The notes under the pieces: model-generated
Seen by the model: only the letters and a program-made list of their open reading frames with translations
What the model was told of the DNA's origin: nothing
The model's database searches: none
In this document: positions 25,261-33,944 of the stretch, piece after piece
Numbering within the stretch: position 1 is the stretch's first letter
Layout of the letters: each line of letters starts with the position of its first letter
Position numbers and translations under genes: made by a program
DNA from: Pseudomonadaceae bacterium
GTDB taxonomy: Bacteria; Pseudomonadota; Gammaproteobacteria; Pseudomonadales; Azotimanducaceae
Direction of reading: 5' to 3'
DNA length: 59,028 bases
NCBI GenBank assembly: GCA_024743435.1
Contig: JANSWO010000015.1
Location: 1-59,028 of the forward strand

Positions 25261-26084
25261 GCAATGGTTGCCCGCTGCAGAACTCGGTGCGTCGGACCAA
25301 AGTCGCCTATGGGCTTGTGCTGGACGAGACGATTATCCCATATGGCAACCGTGTCGACTTCCCAGGTCAGCCGGACGGTGAACTCATCGCGTACGATATG
25401 GCGGAAAAGAAACTCCAGCAAATGCCGACTCTCACCGGCGCTCAGGCCATCTATCCGAGTTGTGAACAGCGGATTGACGAAGAGCGATCGCCTGTTTGTT
25501 GTTGGGTGCACCAGCACCACTGGATGAGAGACACACGGGTTTGCCTCAACCATAGGGGCGAGTCGCTCCTGACCTCCAGGCTCAGCGAGGCTGTGACGGA
25601 AGCCATGGCGAAAATCGTGCAGCGCCGTCAGCTCACAGAGCATAGCCTGCATCGGCGTCGACAGAGCGTCGTAGGCCGCTGCCGCACTCGCCCACAGTGT
25701 GTCTCCTCCAACCGGCGGTAAGACCTTCGCACGAACCATCGTTACCGATGGTGGCTTGCCTGCGAACGTCATGTCCGAATGCCACTGCTCAATCTTGTAG
25801 GTCTCCCCGGCTCGGTTTTCCAGAATCTGGACATCCGGATCATCAGGCTCGTTTGGATAAGACCCGTGATTCAATATCTGACCAAAGCCCCGCGCCAGAT
25901 CTCCAAAGAGTCGAACGTCGCCGGTTGCCTTGGGAAGAAACAACACGCCGTATTCGAAGAGAGCCTGCTTGAGGGCAGTCATACTGCCGGAGTCACTGAC
26001 AACCTGTGCAAGCGAGGGAAAAGACACACGGCCTCCAATGAGCCCGGCGACCGGCGTCACTTCAAAAAATTGCGTCTCGCCCAT
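25257..26084 (-). CDS. TauD/TfdA family dioxygenase
   Basis: A 275-residue paralogue of the next gene. Its ligands are QWHSDMTF (HxD) and the distal His in WDNRLVQHKPIGD, with Arg in PTHRVLQRATIA. It starts the minus-strand operon. The pair shares domain layout but has clearly diverged, so the two may act on different substrates or as subsequent steps. The divergent class II aldolase gene begins 55 bp upstream. Confidence 0.9.
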   Translation of the reverse strand: MGETQFFEVTPVAGLIGGRVSFPSLAQVVSDSGSMTALKQALFEYGVLFLPKATGDVRLFGDLARGFGQILNHGSYPNEPDDPDVQILENRAGETYKIEQWHSDMTFAGKPPSVTMVRAKVLPPVGGDTLWASAAAAYDALSTPMQAMLCELTALHDFRHGFRHSLAEPGGQERLAPMVEANPCVSHPVVLVHPTTNRRSLFVNPLFTTRIDGLSAGESRHLLEFLFRHIVRDEFTVRLTWEVDTVAIWDNRLVQHKPIGDFGPTHRVLQRATIA

Positions 26085-26138
26085 CGCGACAGTACCGTCA
26101 GGTAGGTAGGCGGCTAGTGTAGCGATTAGGCGGGTTCG

Positions 26139-26822
26139 ATGGCGATTGAAATGGACACGACAACGCAGGTTCCAGCGGGTGACTCCGAGACGGAAGGGGT
26201 CATTCAGTTCGCCTATGGCTTGACGCCGAGGCCGGAGGACGCGCTGCCATGTGCGGATGACCTCAAGGGTCTACTCGCCTGGCGCAAAGTACTGCGGCAA
26301 CTCGAACTGATTGGCGCACGAGCCGATCGTTACAACGGCTACGGCTATGGCAATCTATCGATCCGGCACGGTGACGGCTTTCTCATCAGCGCAAGCCAGA
26401 CCAGTGGCTCTCTTGACGTCACAGCGGATGACTTTGTGACGATTTCATCCTGGCAGTTCGATCGTTTCTGGGTAGAAGCCTCAGGTAGCCAACCGCCGTC
26501 TTCAGAGACGCTCACGCACGCCATGATCTACGAAGGCGATGCATCAGTCAGTTGCGTCTTGCACGCACACTGCCCACAGATATGGCAACACCTGGCAGAC
26601 TTACCCTGCACCTCAGCGGATACCACCTACGGCAGCCCGGCAATGGCAGAAGAGGTGAGATGCTTGATGCGCAATCAACCCGAACGGCCGCTGGTCTTTA
26701 CGACGAGAGGACACGAGGACGGAGTTTTCGTCTGCGGCCCACGGCTCGAAGAAGCGGCCCAAACGTTGATCAACACCTACGTCCAGGCACTAGAGTTTGA
26801 CGTTGCCAAGGAGATGCAATGA
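26139..26822 (+). CDS. Class II aldolase/adducin family protein next to mtnA
   Basis: A 227-residue Zn-dependent class II aldolase-fold protein. Visible motifs are GYGNLSIRHGDGFLIS, the catalytic-acid region SSETLTHAMIYEG, Zn ligands in VLHAHCPQIW, and TTRGHEDGVF. The last His completes the Zn site. The gene overlaps mtnA by ATGA, so it probably acts on 5-methylthioribulose-1-phosphate, either as MtnB-like dehydratase or as an aldolase of the DHAP-shunt type. No mtnC, mtnD or mtnK is in the window, so I cannot choose between them. Confidence 0.85.
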   Translation: MAIEMDTTTQVPAGDSETEGVIQFAYGLTPRPEDALPCADDLKGLLAWRKVLRQLELIGARADRYNGYGYGNLSIRHGDGFLISASQTSGSLDVTADDFVTISSWQFDRFWVEASGSQPPSSETLTHAMIYEGDASVSCVLHAHCPQIWQHLADLPCTSADTTYGSPAMAEEVRCLMRNQPERPLVFTTRGHEDGVFVCGPRLEEAAQTLINTYVQALEFDVAKEMQ

Positions 26823-27853
26823 GCATGGTGAGCGAGGCGGTACGCTGGCAGGATCAGAAACTGTCGCTTTTGGATCAACGCCTGCTTCCCCACAAACAGG
26901 CCTACTCAGCCATAGAAACGCTCGATGACGCCATCGAAAACATCAAACGTTTGTCGGTTCGGGGGGCACCCGCTATCGGTATCGCCGCCGCCTATGCGCT
27001 GTGCGTAAGCGCTCGACAATACGCGGGAGAAGCCGATTTCGATCGCAGGCTGGACATCGATTTTGAGCGTCTGATCGCAGCCCGGCCGACAGCTGTGAAC
27101 CTGCGCTGGGCTGCAACGAAAGTCCGAGAGGCGGCGATCAATGCAAATCCGGGCGATGCGCTGGCGAAGATGATCGAGGAAGCAGAAACCATCCACGCCG
27201 ACGATCGCGCCGCATGCCGGCGTATCGGCGAAGCTGGTCTCAGCGTGCTCGCCGAACTCACGCCCCGCGCCGATGGCGCTCTGGGTCTCATTACCCATTG
27301 CAATGCCGGCGCGCTGGCCGTCAGCGAACTCGGAACCGCGACGGCGCCCATGTATCTCGCCCATGCCGAAGGACAGAAGCTACACGTTTACGCCGACGAA
27401 ACGCGGCCGCTATTGCAGGGCGCCCGGCTGACAGCCTGGGAGCTCGACCAGGCAGGCATTCCCGTCACGTTGCTGTGCGACAACGCTGCCGCCTCACTAC
27501 TCGCCAGCGGTGAGGTTCAGGCGGCCATCGTCGGCACCGATCGCGTCGCCGCAAATGGCGACGTCGCCAACAAGATTGGCACCTTTCCTCTCGCGATGGC
27601 CTGCCAACACTTCGGCATTCCATTTTTCGTCGCCTGCCCGTCGTCAACATTCGATGGCCACAGCGCAACCGGAGCAGACATACCGATCGAGCATCGCAGC
27701 GCCGAGGAAGTCATCGGCAGCGTCGGCGCGAGCGTTGATGTTTATAATCCAGCTTTCGATATCACGCCCGCCACCATGGTTACCGCATTTCTCACAGATC
27801 GTGGAGTGTTGCGACCACCGTTTGCCGACAGCCTGAACCTCTTGCGCGAATAG
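26819..27853 (+). CDS. mtnA: S-methyl-5-thioribose-1-phosphate isomerase
   Basis: A 344-residue enzyme of the eIF2B-related isomerase family that converts methylthioribose-1-phosphate to methylthioribulose-1-phosphate in methionine salvage. The diagnostic blocks are [14 protein letters not shown], the catalytic cysteine in [15 protein letters not shown], and the catalytic aspartate in [18 protein letters not shown], with [14 protein letters not shown] near the end. It is translationally coupled to the class II aldolase upstream and is followed 7 bp later by greB, forming an unusual operon. Confidence 0.95.
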   Translation: MSMVSEAVRWQDQKLSLLDQRLLPHKQAYSAIETLDDAIENIKRLSVRGAPAIGIAAAYALCVSARQYAGEADFDRRLDIDFERLIAARPTAVNLRWAATKVREAAINANPGDALAKMIEEAETIHADDRAACRRIGEAGLSVLAELTPRADGALGLITHCNAGALAVSELGTATAPMYLAHAEGQKLHVYADETRPLLQGARLTAWELDQAGIPVTLLCDNAAASLLASGEVQAAIVGTDRVAANGDVANKIGTFPLAMACQHFGIPFFVACPSSTFDGHSATGADIPIEHRSAEEVIGSVGASVDVYNPAFDITPATMVTAFLTDRGVLRPPFADSLNLLRE

Positions 27854-27860
27854 CTCGGCA

Positions 27861-28382
27861 ATGAGCCGCTATCGTCCACCAAGACCGCCATCGTCTGCGT
27901 ACATCACGCCAGAGGGTTTCGAGCGCCTATCCACGGAGTTGAAAACGCTTTGGAAAGTTGAACGGCCAGAAGTGACCAAAAAGGTCTCGGAAGCTGCAGC
28001 ACAGGGCGATCGCTCGGAAAACGCCGACTACATCTATGGCAAACGGCGCCTGCGTGAGATCGATTCACGTATTCAGTACCTCTCCAAGCGTCTGGACAAG
28101 TTAACGGTTGTCGATCGAGCGCCGCCTGATGAGGGGGCTGTGTTTTTCGGAGCCTGGGTGACGCTCGAACTCGATAGCATGCAGGAGGTGACTTATCGCA
28201 TCGTTGGGCCAGACGAAATCGACCCGGCAACCAACTCCATCAGCATCGATGCGCCGGTCGCGCGCGCGCTACTGAAAAAGCGCATAGACGATGAAGTAAC
28301 ACTGCCTCTTGGCCTCGCGGTAGTTACCGATATTCACTATGCAGGCGCGACGGGTGCGGCGGGTACGACAGGTGCACCATGA
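27861..28382 (+). CDS. greB: Transcription elongation factor GreB
   Basis: A 173-residue Gre factor. The N-terminal coiled coil has the acidic tip region [23 protein letters not shown], and the C-terminal FKBP-like domain has [21 protein letters not shown] and [10 protein letters not shown]-type sequence. It stimulates transcript cleavage in backtracked RNA polymerase. The length and tip fit GreB rather than GreA. The C terminus carries a short Gly/Ala/Thr-rich tail ([12 protein letters not shown]) not usual in GreB. It overlaps syd by ATGA. Confidence 0.92.
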   Translation: MSRYRPPRPPSSAYITPEGFERLSTELKTLWKVERPEVTKKVSEAAAQGDRSENADYIYGKRRLREIDSRIQYLSKRLDKLTVVDRAPPDEGAVFFGAWVTLELDSMQEVTYRIVGPDEIDPATNSISIDAPVARALLKKRIDDEVTLPLGLAVVTDIHYAGATGAAGTTGAP

Positions 28383-28951
28383 GTGATTCACACACGGCGG
28401 CGGCTTTGCGCGACTTCGTTAATCGTCATACTAATGCCTACCCACAGCGTTGGGAGGCGTTCGATCCCGAGTGGCGCTCACCATGCGAGACAGATGATCC
28501 AGTCAAGCTCGACAACGATCTCTGGGTTCCCTGGTCTCCAGTACGCCGTCAGCACGCCCGCGACTTCGATGGTCTGGCCAATGCAATTGAAGCCGACGTA
28601 CACCCGAGCATATGCGACTACTACGCCCAGTACTGGTCCGGCAATCTGGAAGCGACGTCAGAAGAGGGAGAACTCAGCCTGATCCTGCTGTGGAATCCAG
28701 ACGATGTGGATCGGCTCGTTGAGAATCTAATCGGTCACGTGCTGGTTCGGATTCGTTCTCGCCGGGCGCTGACGCTGTTCTTCGGCTGCACCGATCCCGC
28801 CACAGACCTCATTCTCTCGGTTCGCAACGACGACGGCGTTGTGCTGGCCGAAGACGCGCGTGGCAAAGTTATTCGGGAAGTAGCGGGCTCCCTTTCTGAG
28901 TTTCTCGCTCGCCTTGAAACCAGACCAAACCCTGCACCGGCACTCCCGTAA
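28379..28951 (+). CDS. syd: SecY-interacting protein Syd
   Basis: A 190-residue homologue of Syd, a cytoplasmic protein that binds SecY in gammaproteobacteria. The sequence follows E. coli Syd from [17 protein letters not shown] through WVPWSPV and [16 protein letters not shown]-like blocks to [18 protein letters not shown] and LAEFLARLE at the end. It is coupled to greB by an ATGA overlap. A gap of 86 bp follows, ending at aroA. Confidence 0.88.
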   Translation: MSDSHTAAALRDFVNRHTNAYPQRWEAFDPEWRSPCETDDPVKLDNDLWVPWSPVRRQHARDFDGLANAIEADVHPSICDYYAQYWSGNLEATSEEGELSLILLWNPDDVDRLVENLIGHVLVRIRSRRALTLFFGCTDPATDLILSVRNDDGVVLAEDARGKVIREVAGSLSEFLARLETRPNPAPALP

Positions 28952-29025
28952 CCATTTGCCAGGCGGTGCCCCCGAATGCGCCTGGATGCGGAGCATTCAC
29001 CATCGCGCTGACGAGGCTTTGCCGT

Positions 29026-29037
29026 GATAATGATCCT
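29026..29037 (+). promoter_or_regulatory. Candidate -10 element directly before aroA start (leaderless type)
   Basis: GATAAT at 29026-29031 ends 6 nt before the aroA ATG, with no Shine-Dalgarno between. The in-frame upstream extension would not match the family N terminus. No good -35 box is seen. Confidence 0.4.
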
Positions 29038-30333
29038 ATGGACCAACTGACACTAGACAGCACCGACGCGCTTGAAGGCACGGTGCGCTTGCCTGGCTCG
29101 AAGAGCATCTCCAACCGCGCTCTGCTGATTGCCGCGATGGCCGACGGCTCCACCGCGCTGCACAACCTGCTCGCCAGTGATGACATCGAGCGCATGCTGA
29201 ACGCGCTGCGAGCACTCGGCGTTGTCATCGAAAACCGTGACGATGCCTGGATCGTGCACGGCAAAGGCGGTGTGTTGTCAGCGGAGCCGATGGATCTCGA
29301 GTTTGATCTCGGATTGGCCGGCACCGCCCTGCGCCCACTGATCGCGGCGCTGACGCTAGGTTCCGGTCGATTCCTGATCGATGGAAATGCGCGAATGCGT
29401 GAGCGTCCGGTTGCCGACCTTGTCGATACGCTGAGGCAATTGGGCGCCAGCATCGACTACGTCGGAGAAACCGGCTATCCGCCCGTGGCGGTACACGGCA
29501 ATGGCCTGGGCAGCGACACTGCAACGCCCTTGCAAGCGAGCATTCGCGGCGACACCTCCAGCCAGTTTCTAACGTCTGTGTTGCTGGCAGCTCCCATGAT
29601 GCGGGCGCCGGTGCACATCGACATCATCGGCGACCTGGTCTCCAAGCCGTATGTCGATGTCACACTGCATGTCATGCGCCAATTCGGCGCCAAAATCGAG
29701 CGCAATGGCTGGGATTCATTCGACATATCACCCGGGGCATACAGCTCGCCACGCTCATTCCTGGTGGAAGGCGATGCCAGCTCAGCCTCTTACTTCCTGG
29801 CTGCGGGAGCAATTCGCGGGACCGGTGTGCGCGTCTATGGCATCGGCACTGACAGCGTTCAGGGTGACGTTGCGTTTGCCGATACACTCGTTCAAATGGG
29901 CGCGCACGTGGAGCGCTCCGCCGACTCCATCATCGTCACGCCAGGCAAACTGCAGGGCATAGATGTCGATCTGAATCACATACCCGATGCGGCAATGACG
30001 ATCGCGACCCTCGCTCTGTTTGCACAGGGCAGCACCCACATTCGCAACGTCGCCAACTGGCGGGTAAAAGAAACGGATCGCCTGCATGCGATGGCCACCG
30101 AGTTAAGGAAAGTCGGTGCAACCATTGATGAGGGGCCGGACTACCTCAGCATCACACCTCCCGAGACGCTCAACCATGCGGCGATCGACACCTATGGGGA
30201 TCATCGTATGGCGATGTGCTTCTCTCTACTCGCGCTCGCCGACTGCGGTGTAACCATCAATGATCCGAACTGCGTGGCCAAGACGTTCCCCGATTATTTC
30301 GACGTATTCGAGAGGCTGAGTGTTCGGCGTTAG
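29038..30333 (+). CDS. aroA: 3-phosphoshikimate 1-carboxyvinyltransferase (EPSP synthase)
   Basis: A 431-residue enzyme of the shikimate pathway that joins PEP to shikimate-3-phosphate. It begins MDQLTLDSTD, then LPGSKSISNRALLIAA (PEP/S3P binding) and later RMRERPVADLVDTL, SSQFLTSVLLAAP, NVANWRVKETDRL, and YGDHRMAMCFSL. The motif that in E. coli reads GNAGTAMRPL is here GLAGTALRPL, so the Asn is Leu while the Gly and Thr remain. The start was chosen from the family N terminus. Confidence 0.95.
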   Translation: MDQLTLDSTDALEGTVRLPGSKSISNRALLIAAMADGSTALHNLLASDDIERMLNALRALGVVIENRDDAWIVHGKGGVLSAEPMDLEFDLGLAGTALRPLIAALTLGSGRFLIDGNARMRERPVADLVDTLRQLGASIDYVGETGYPPVAVHGNGLGSDTATPLQASIRGDTSSQFLTSVLLAAPMMRAPVHIDIIGDLVSKPYVDVTLHVMRQFGAKIERNGWDSFDISPGAYSSPRSFLVEGDASSASYFLAAGAIRGTGVRVYGIGTDSVQGDVAFADTLVQMGAHVERSADSIIVTPGKLQGIDVDLNHIPDAAMTIATLALFAQGSTHIRNVANWRVKETDRLHAMATELRKVGATIDEGPDYLSITPPETLNHAAIDTYGDHRMAMCFSLLALADCGVTINDPNCVAKTFPDYFDVFERLSVRR

Positions 30334-30336
30334 GCG

Positions 30337-30825
30337 CTAGCTGGCGAACAAACCGGAGTTATTGGTTTCGAGCTCCAGCAGGAATCGTTTGACATCCAGG
30401 CCGCCACCAAAGCCTGTGAGCGAGCCACTGCTACCAATCACGCGATGGCATGGCAGCACAATTGCCAGAGGGTTAGCGCCGTTAGCGCCGCCCACCGCGC
30501 GCACCGCCTTGGGATTGCCAATCTCTTTCGCAAGATCAAGATAAGACACGGTCTCACCATAAGGGACGCGTGCCAACGCTTCATAGACACTGAGCTGAAA
30601 CGGCGTGCCGCTCGGCGCTAGCGGCAGTTCAAATTGCCGCCGTTTGCCGGCGAAGTATTCAGCCAGCTGACGGCCTGCTTCAGCAAAGCGCTCATCATCG
30701 CGCTCCCAGTGCGTATCCGCGCCGCGCGCCTTTGGGCCAGATTGAAATGCGAGTATCGAGAGCGCGTCATCTTCACCAGCGAGCAGCAGTTGACCGATCG
30801 GGCTTCCAACGAACGTGTAGTACAT
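30337..30825 (-). CDS. ogt: Methylated-DNA--protein-cysteine methyltransferase
   Basis: A 162-residue suicide enzyme that removes O6-methyl from guanine. The acceptor cysteine lies in IVLPCHRVIGSSGSLTGFGGGLD, preceded by PYGETVSYLDLAKEIGNPKAVRAVGGANG. The ATG at 30825 overlaps the stop of the disrupted alkA gene as TGATG. This decides the start and shows the two repair genes were an operon. The insertion in alkA leaves ogt without its original promoter unless one lies inside the fragment or element. Confidence 0.93.
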   Translation of the reverse strand: MYYTFVGSPIGQLLLAGEDDALSILAFQSGPKARGADTHWERDDERFAEAGRQLAEYFAGKRRQFELPLAPSGTPFQLSVYEALARVPYGETVSYLDLAKEIGNPKAVRAVGGANGANPLAIVLPCHRVIGSSGSLTGFGGGLDVKRFLLELETNNSGLFAS

Positions 30826-31077
30826 CAGCTCCGCGCCGATTCCGATGACAGACGCCAAAGATACATCAACGCATAGCCTCGGTAAGGCCGCCATCGCTCC
30901 GCAATGTCCAACGACGTCCGGGCGTTAACCGCCAGTTGTTTCAAAACGACCCAATCTGCATGCGGAAAGGCATCCATGTCACGGCCAGCTCGAAGAGCTA
31001 TGTAGGCGACTGTCCAAGGACCGAAACCCGGTAGGGCCAACACGTTCGTCGCGACTTCAGCAGGTGTTTGGGGTGTG
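30825..31077 (-). pseudogene. alkA: alkA, C-terminal fragment
   Basis: The C-terminal part of an AlkA-type DNA-3-methyladenine glycosylase. It preserves the end of the HhH-GPD fold: ALPGFGPWTVAYIALRAG, the catalytic Asp region FPHADWVVLKQL, and the family end ERWRPYRGYALMYLWR. The reading frame runs into element sequence at 31077. The matching N-terminal part is 6.3 kb away at 37345-37937 on the same strand. The stop overlaps the ogt start. Confidence 0.9.
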
Positions 31078-31089
31078 ATACCTAAACTC
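31077..31089 (+). repeat. Left terminal inverted repeat
   Basis: GATACCTAAACTC, exactly complementary to the right copy at 37333-37345. It sits at the point where alkA homology stops. Confidence 0.85.
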
Positions 31090-31095
31090 TCTCTT

Positions 31096-31121
31096 CCGAA
31101 GTCTCGACAAGTAGACTTCGG
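31096..31121. repeat. Subterminal palindrome, left end
   Basis: Perfect 9-bp arms CCGAAGTCT and AGACTTCGG around an 8-bp spacer. The dimensions resemble tyrosine-recombinase core sites (two arms about a 6-8 bp spacer). A GTGA...GCGCAAAG motif follows at 31125-31140. Confidence 0.65.
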
Positions 31122-31349
31122 CTCGTGACAGAAGCGCAAAGTGATGGGTCGAAAGAGGAAATTATCGCAATATAATCAGAGGCTTAGCTCCTGCGTTGCG
31201 ATGATCAACAAAGCGGCTTTTAGCGCCACTTTTGCCTCTTCAACCCTCTCCATTTGGACCCCGGATTTCTCTTCCCCGTGTGTCCTGAGCGCTTCCCCAG
31301 GATGTGCAGCTTTTTGTGTCCTGATGGGGAAGCGCTTGGAGAAAACCAC

Positions 31350-32657
31350 ATGCGCACTAAAGACAAACCGCGAACAAATATTCATGACGCTAACCGCCAG
31401 GATCGCTTCGAATGGGATGGGGCTGAGGTAGGTCTAGGCATTCGTTATCGCTCAGGCCGCAAACCGACATGGTATTTTCAAACCCGCATCAATGGGAAAA
31501 CCACAAAGCGATCATTAGGACCCGTAAGCGAGCTTTCAGTTGCTGAGGCGCGTGAAATTGCTCGCAGGGAACGGGATGACCTTACAGGAACAACACCGCT
31601 CCCTACCCGCGCCCCAAACCTCCCGAAATCCAATATTGCTGATTTTGCCGAGCGGTATCTTCGCGATGGCTCGCCCAATTGGAAACCTGCCACAATCAAA
31701 GCGCATCGCTATGTGCTTTCCCGATTTATTATTCCCGCCTTTGGGGAGCGCGAGCTTGCTTCACTAACAGCCGAGGAGGTCGCTGCATGGTGGGCCGGTC
31801 TCGATGTAACAGCAGGTACCCGCAACCGCACCCTTGCCGTTCTATCCGGTCTTATCAGGCACGCAGAATTGCTGGGTTTGCGCTCGCCGGGGCATAATCC
31901 CTGCCAAGGCCTCCGGCGACGCAAATCCAGCTTCGAAGCCTATGACCTGACCGCTAAAGATTACAAACGACTTGGGGCCGGCATTCAACGCACTGAAGCA
32001 AATTGGCCAGTAGAAGCTGCTATCATTCGATTTCTGGCCTTAACGGGTTGCCGAAAATCAGAAGCGCGCTGTCTCCGATGGAGCATGATTGATGGGCGGA
32101 GAGCTGCTTTGCCAGATAGCAAAACAGGTCCGCGCGCCATTTGGCTCGCCACACCTGCGCTCGAACTCCTCGCCGAACAAGCAACGATCTCTGATTATGT
32201 CTTTTCAAAGCGTGGCAAGCCCGTTTCGAACTATCAGCTCGATAAAATCTGGCACAAAGTTCGCGCGAGCGCCGGATTGCCCTCGGTCCGTTTGCATGAC
32301 CTCAGGCATGGGTTCGCCTCTGTCGCCATCTGTTCTGGCGAAACGCTGCGAACCGTTTCCGGCTTGCTTGGTCATTCTGACCTGCAAACGACTGCGGGGT
32401 ACGCCAAGTTTGCAGAGCAGCCTGTGCGAGACGCCGCAGCGCGAGTTGCAGAGCAGCTTCAATCGGCGCTGTCGGCAACCAATGGTTCTACTCTGCCCAA
32501 ACCAAAGCCAATGGTCGCTGCTTTTCTACAACAAGGCTTATCGCTCGAAGCATATGCAATGGAACACGGGGTAAGCCTGTCCACTCTGCGCCAAAAACTG
32601 GCTGCTTATTTCAAGGCTGTACGCACCGCACGAAGCCAATCGGAGATAGGCCAATGA
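31350..32657 (+). CDS. Tyrosine recombinase/integrase 1
   Basis: A 435-residue tyrosine recombinase. An arm-DNA-binding N terminus (YFQTRINGKTTKRSLG) is followed by a core-binding SAM-like domain. The catalytic domain has TGCRKSEARCLRW (Arg), HDLRHGFAS (HxxR) and LLGHSDLQTTAGYAKF (His and nucleophile Tyr). A C-terminal extension of ~70 residues (QQGLSLEAYAMEHGVSLSTL) looks like a helix-turn-helix. The ATG at 31350 follows GGAGAAAA; an upstream TTG extension is not family-like. Overlaps the next recombinase by ATGA. Confidence 0.93.
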   Translation: MRTKDKPRTNIHDANRQDRFEWDGAEVGLGIRYRSGRKPTWYFQTRINGKTTKRSLGPVSELSVAEAREIARRERDDLTGTTPLPTRAPNLPKSNIADFAERYLRDGSPNWKPATIKAHRYVLSRFIIPAFGERELASLTAEEVAAWWAGLDVTAGTRNRTLAVLSGLIRHAELLGLRSPGHNPCQGLRRRKSSFEAYDLTAKDYKRLGAGIQRTEANWPVEAAIIRFLALTGCRKSEARCLRWSMIDGRRAALPDSKTGPRAIWLATPALELLAEQATISDYVFSKRGKPVSNYQLDKIWHKVRASAGLPSVRLHDLRHGFASVAICSGETLRTVSGLLGHSDLQTTAGYAKFAEQPVRDAAARVAEQLQSALSATNGSTLPKPKPMVAAFLQQGLSLEAYAMEHGVSLSTLRQKLAAYFKAVRTARSQSEIGQ

Positions 32658-33829
32658 GCGCATACAAGAAACACCTGACCGATACCGTTGCCGCCAAGTC
32701 GAGACCAAAACCAAAAGAGTACTCAATTAGGGATACGGCGTTTCAAGGGTTTGCTTTGCGTGTGCAGCCGTCTGGAGCAAAGTCCTGGGTGCTGAGGCTT
32801 CGCGTGGGCGGTAAGCTGCGCCGTCTTACAATTGGCTCGGCAGAAAGCATGGGCGCAGAAGAAGCACGCATACGCGCGCATCAGCTGCGCGTTGAACACA
32901 GCGATACGGTTATTGTGCACATCGCCCCTGAAGATGCGCCCGCCATGACGTTTCGAGAACTGGCTGCTGAATTTCTAAAAGCCAAAGACGGCATTTGGAA
33001 ACCGAGCACTGTCAAAAGCTTCAAGACATATCTTCGAAGCCAGCTCATTCCTGCTTTTGGGCACCGTCCCATCAATCATTTAACAACCGCAGAGATTGCA
33101 ACTTGGTTCCATACCTACAGCGCAGCACGTGCAGGCGGGGCTAATCAGGCGCTCACGCTTTTTCGTACATGTTTGAAGTTTGCGCGCGATACCGGCCGAT
33201 TGCCGAAAGATGCCCCTGATCCATCTAGCCCCATTCGCAAGAACACACGCCGCGCGCGCGGCAGATTGCTAAACTCTAAAGAACTCGCGAAACTCGGCGC
33301 GTGGCTGGAAGCCCCGCAGCTAAGATGGCTTGATATTGCCGACGCCATTCATCTGATTTTGCTAACCGGGTGCAGGTCTGGAGAAATAGCAGGCCTCAAG
33401 TGGTCACACGTCGATAAAGACCATTTGAAGTTGCAGGCGGCAAAAACCGGAAACCGCGAAGTCGTGTTGACCGACCCCGCAAAGGTCATCTTGGAGCGCA
33501 GACGTACTGGCGCGAAATCATCTTACGTCTTTCCTTCAAAAAACGATCCAGACAAACCTATTGGGGAACTCCATATCCCTTGGCGAAATATACGCCGCAG
33601 AATTGGCTTATCTGAGAGTATTCGCCTTCATGATTTGCGCCATACATATGCCAGCCGCGCGATCATGAAGGGCGAAACCCTCAGTATGACAGGAAAACTG
33701 CTAGGTCACCGCAGGCCGCAAACGACCGAAATCTACGCACACTTGGACGCAAACCATCTCGCCAATGCAGCTGACAGAATTGCAGGCACTATTGCTGAAT
33801 GGCTGAAAAGTGCGGAAGCAGACACTTAA
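32654..33829 (+). CDS. Tyrosine recombinase/integrase 2
   Basis: A 391-residue integrase with a DUF4102-type arm-binding N terminus (FQGFALRVQPSGAKSWVLRL). All catalytic residues are present: LTGCRSGEIAGLKW, HDLRHTYAS, and LLGHRRPQTTEIYAHL. It is clearly diverged from the preceding recombinase, so the two are not a recent duplication. Coupling by ATGA suggests they are made together and may act as a heteromeric complex. No excisionase gene is recognisable near it. Confidence 0.93.
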   Translation: MSAYKKHLTDTVAAKSRPKPKEYSIRDTAFQGFALRVQPSGAKSWVLRLRVGGKLRRLTIGSAESMGAEEARIRAHQLRVEHSDTVIVHIAPEDAPAMTFRELAAEFLKAKDGIWKPSTVKSFKTYLRSQLIPAFGHRPINHLTTAEIATWFHTYSAARAGGANQALTLFRTCLKFARDTGRLPKDAPDPSSPIRKNTRRARGRLLNSKELAKLGAWLEAPQLRWLDIADAIHLILLTGCRSGEIAGLKWSHVDKDHLKLQAAKTGNREVVLTDPAKVILERRRTGAKSSYVFPSKNDPDKPIGELHIPWRNIRRRIGLSESIRLHDLRHTYASRAIMKGETLSMTGKLLGHRRPQTTEIYAHLDANHLANAADRIAGTIAEWLKSAEADT

Positions 33830-33944
33830 AAAATGAAGGCGAATTGACGTTTTTGGCCCGAAGTTGCCGTTCACCATGGATTTGCCTACGTCCTCTGTAG
33901 GTGAAGAAGTGGACATTCCCCCACTACAAGCCAGTATGGTCAGT

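Noticed and set aside
31140-31349. Searched for a tRNA or direct-repeat att site beside the recombinases
   Set aside because: No cloverleaf-like sequence and no direct repeat shared with the right flank was seen.
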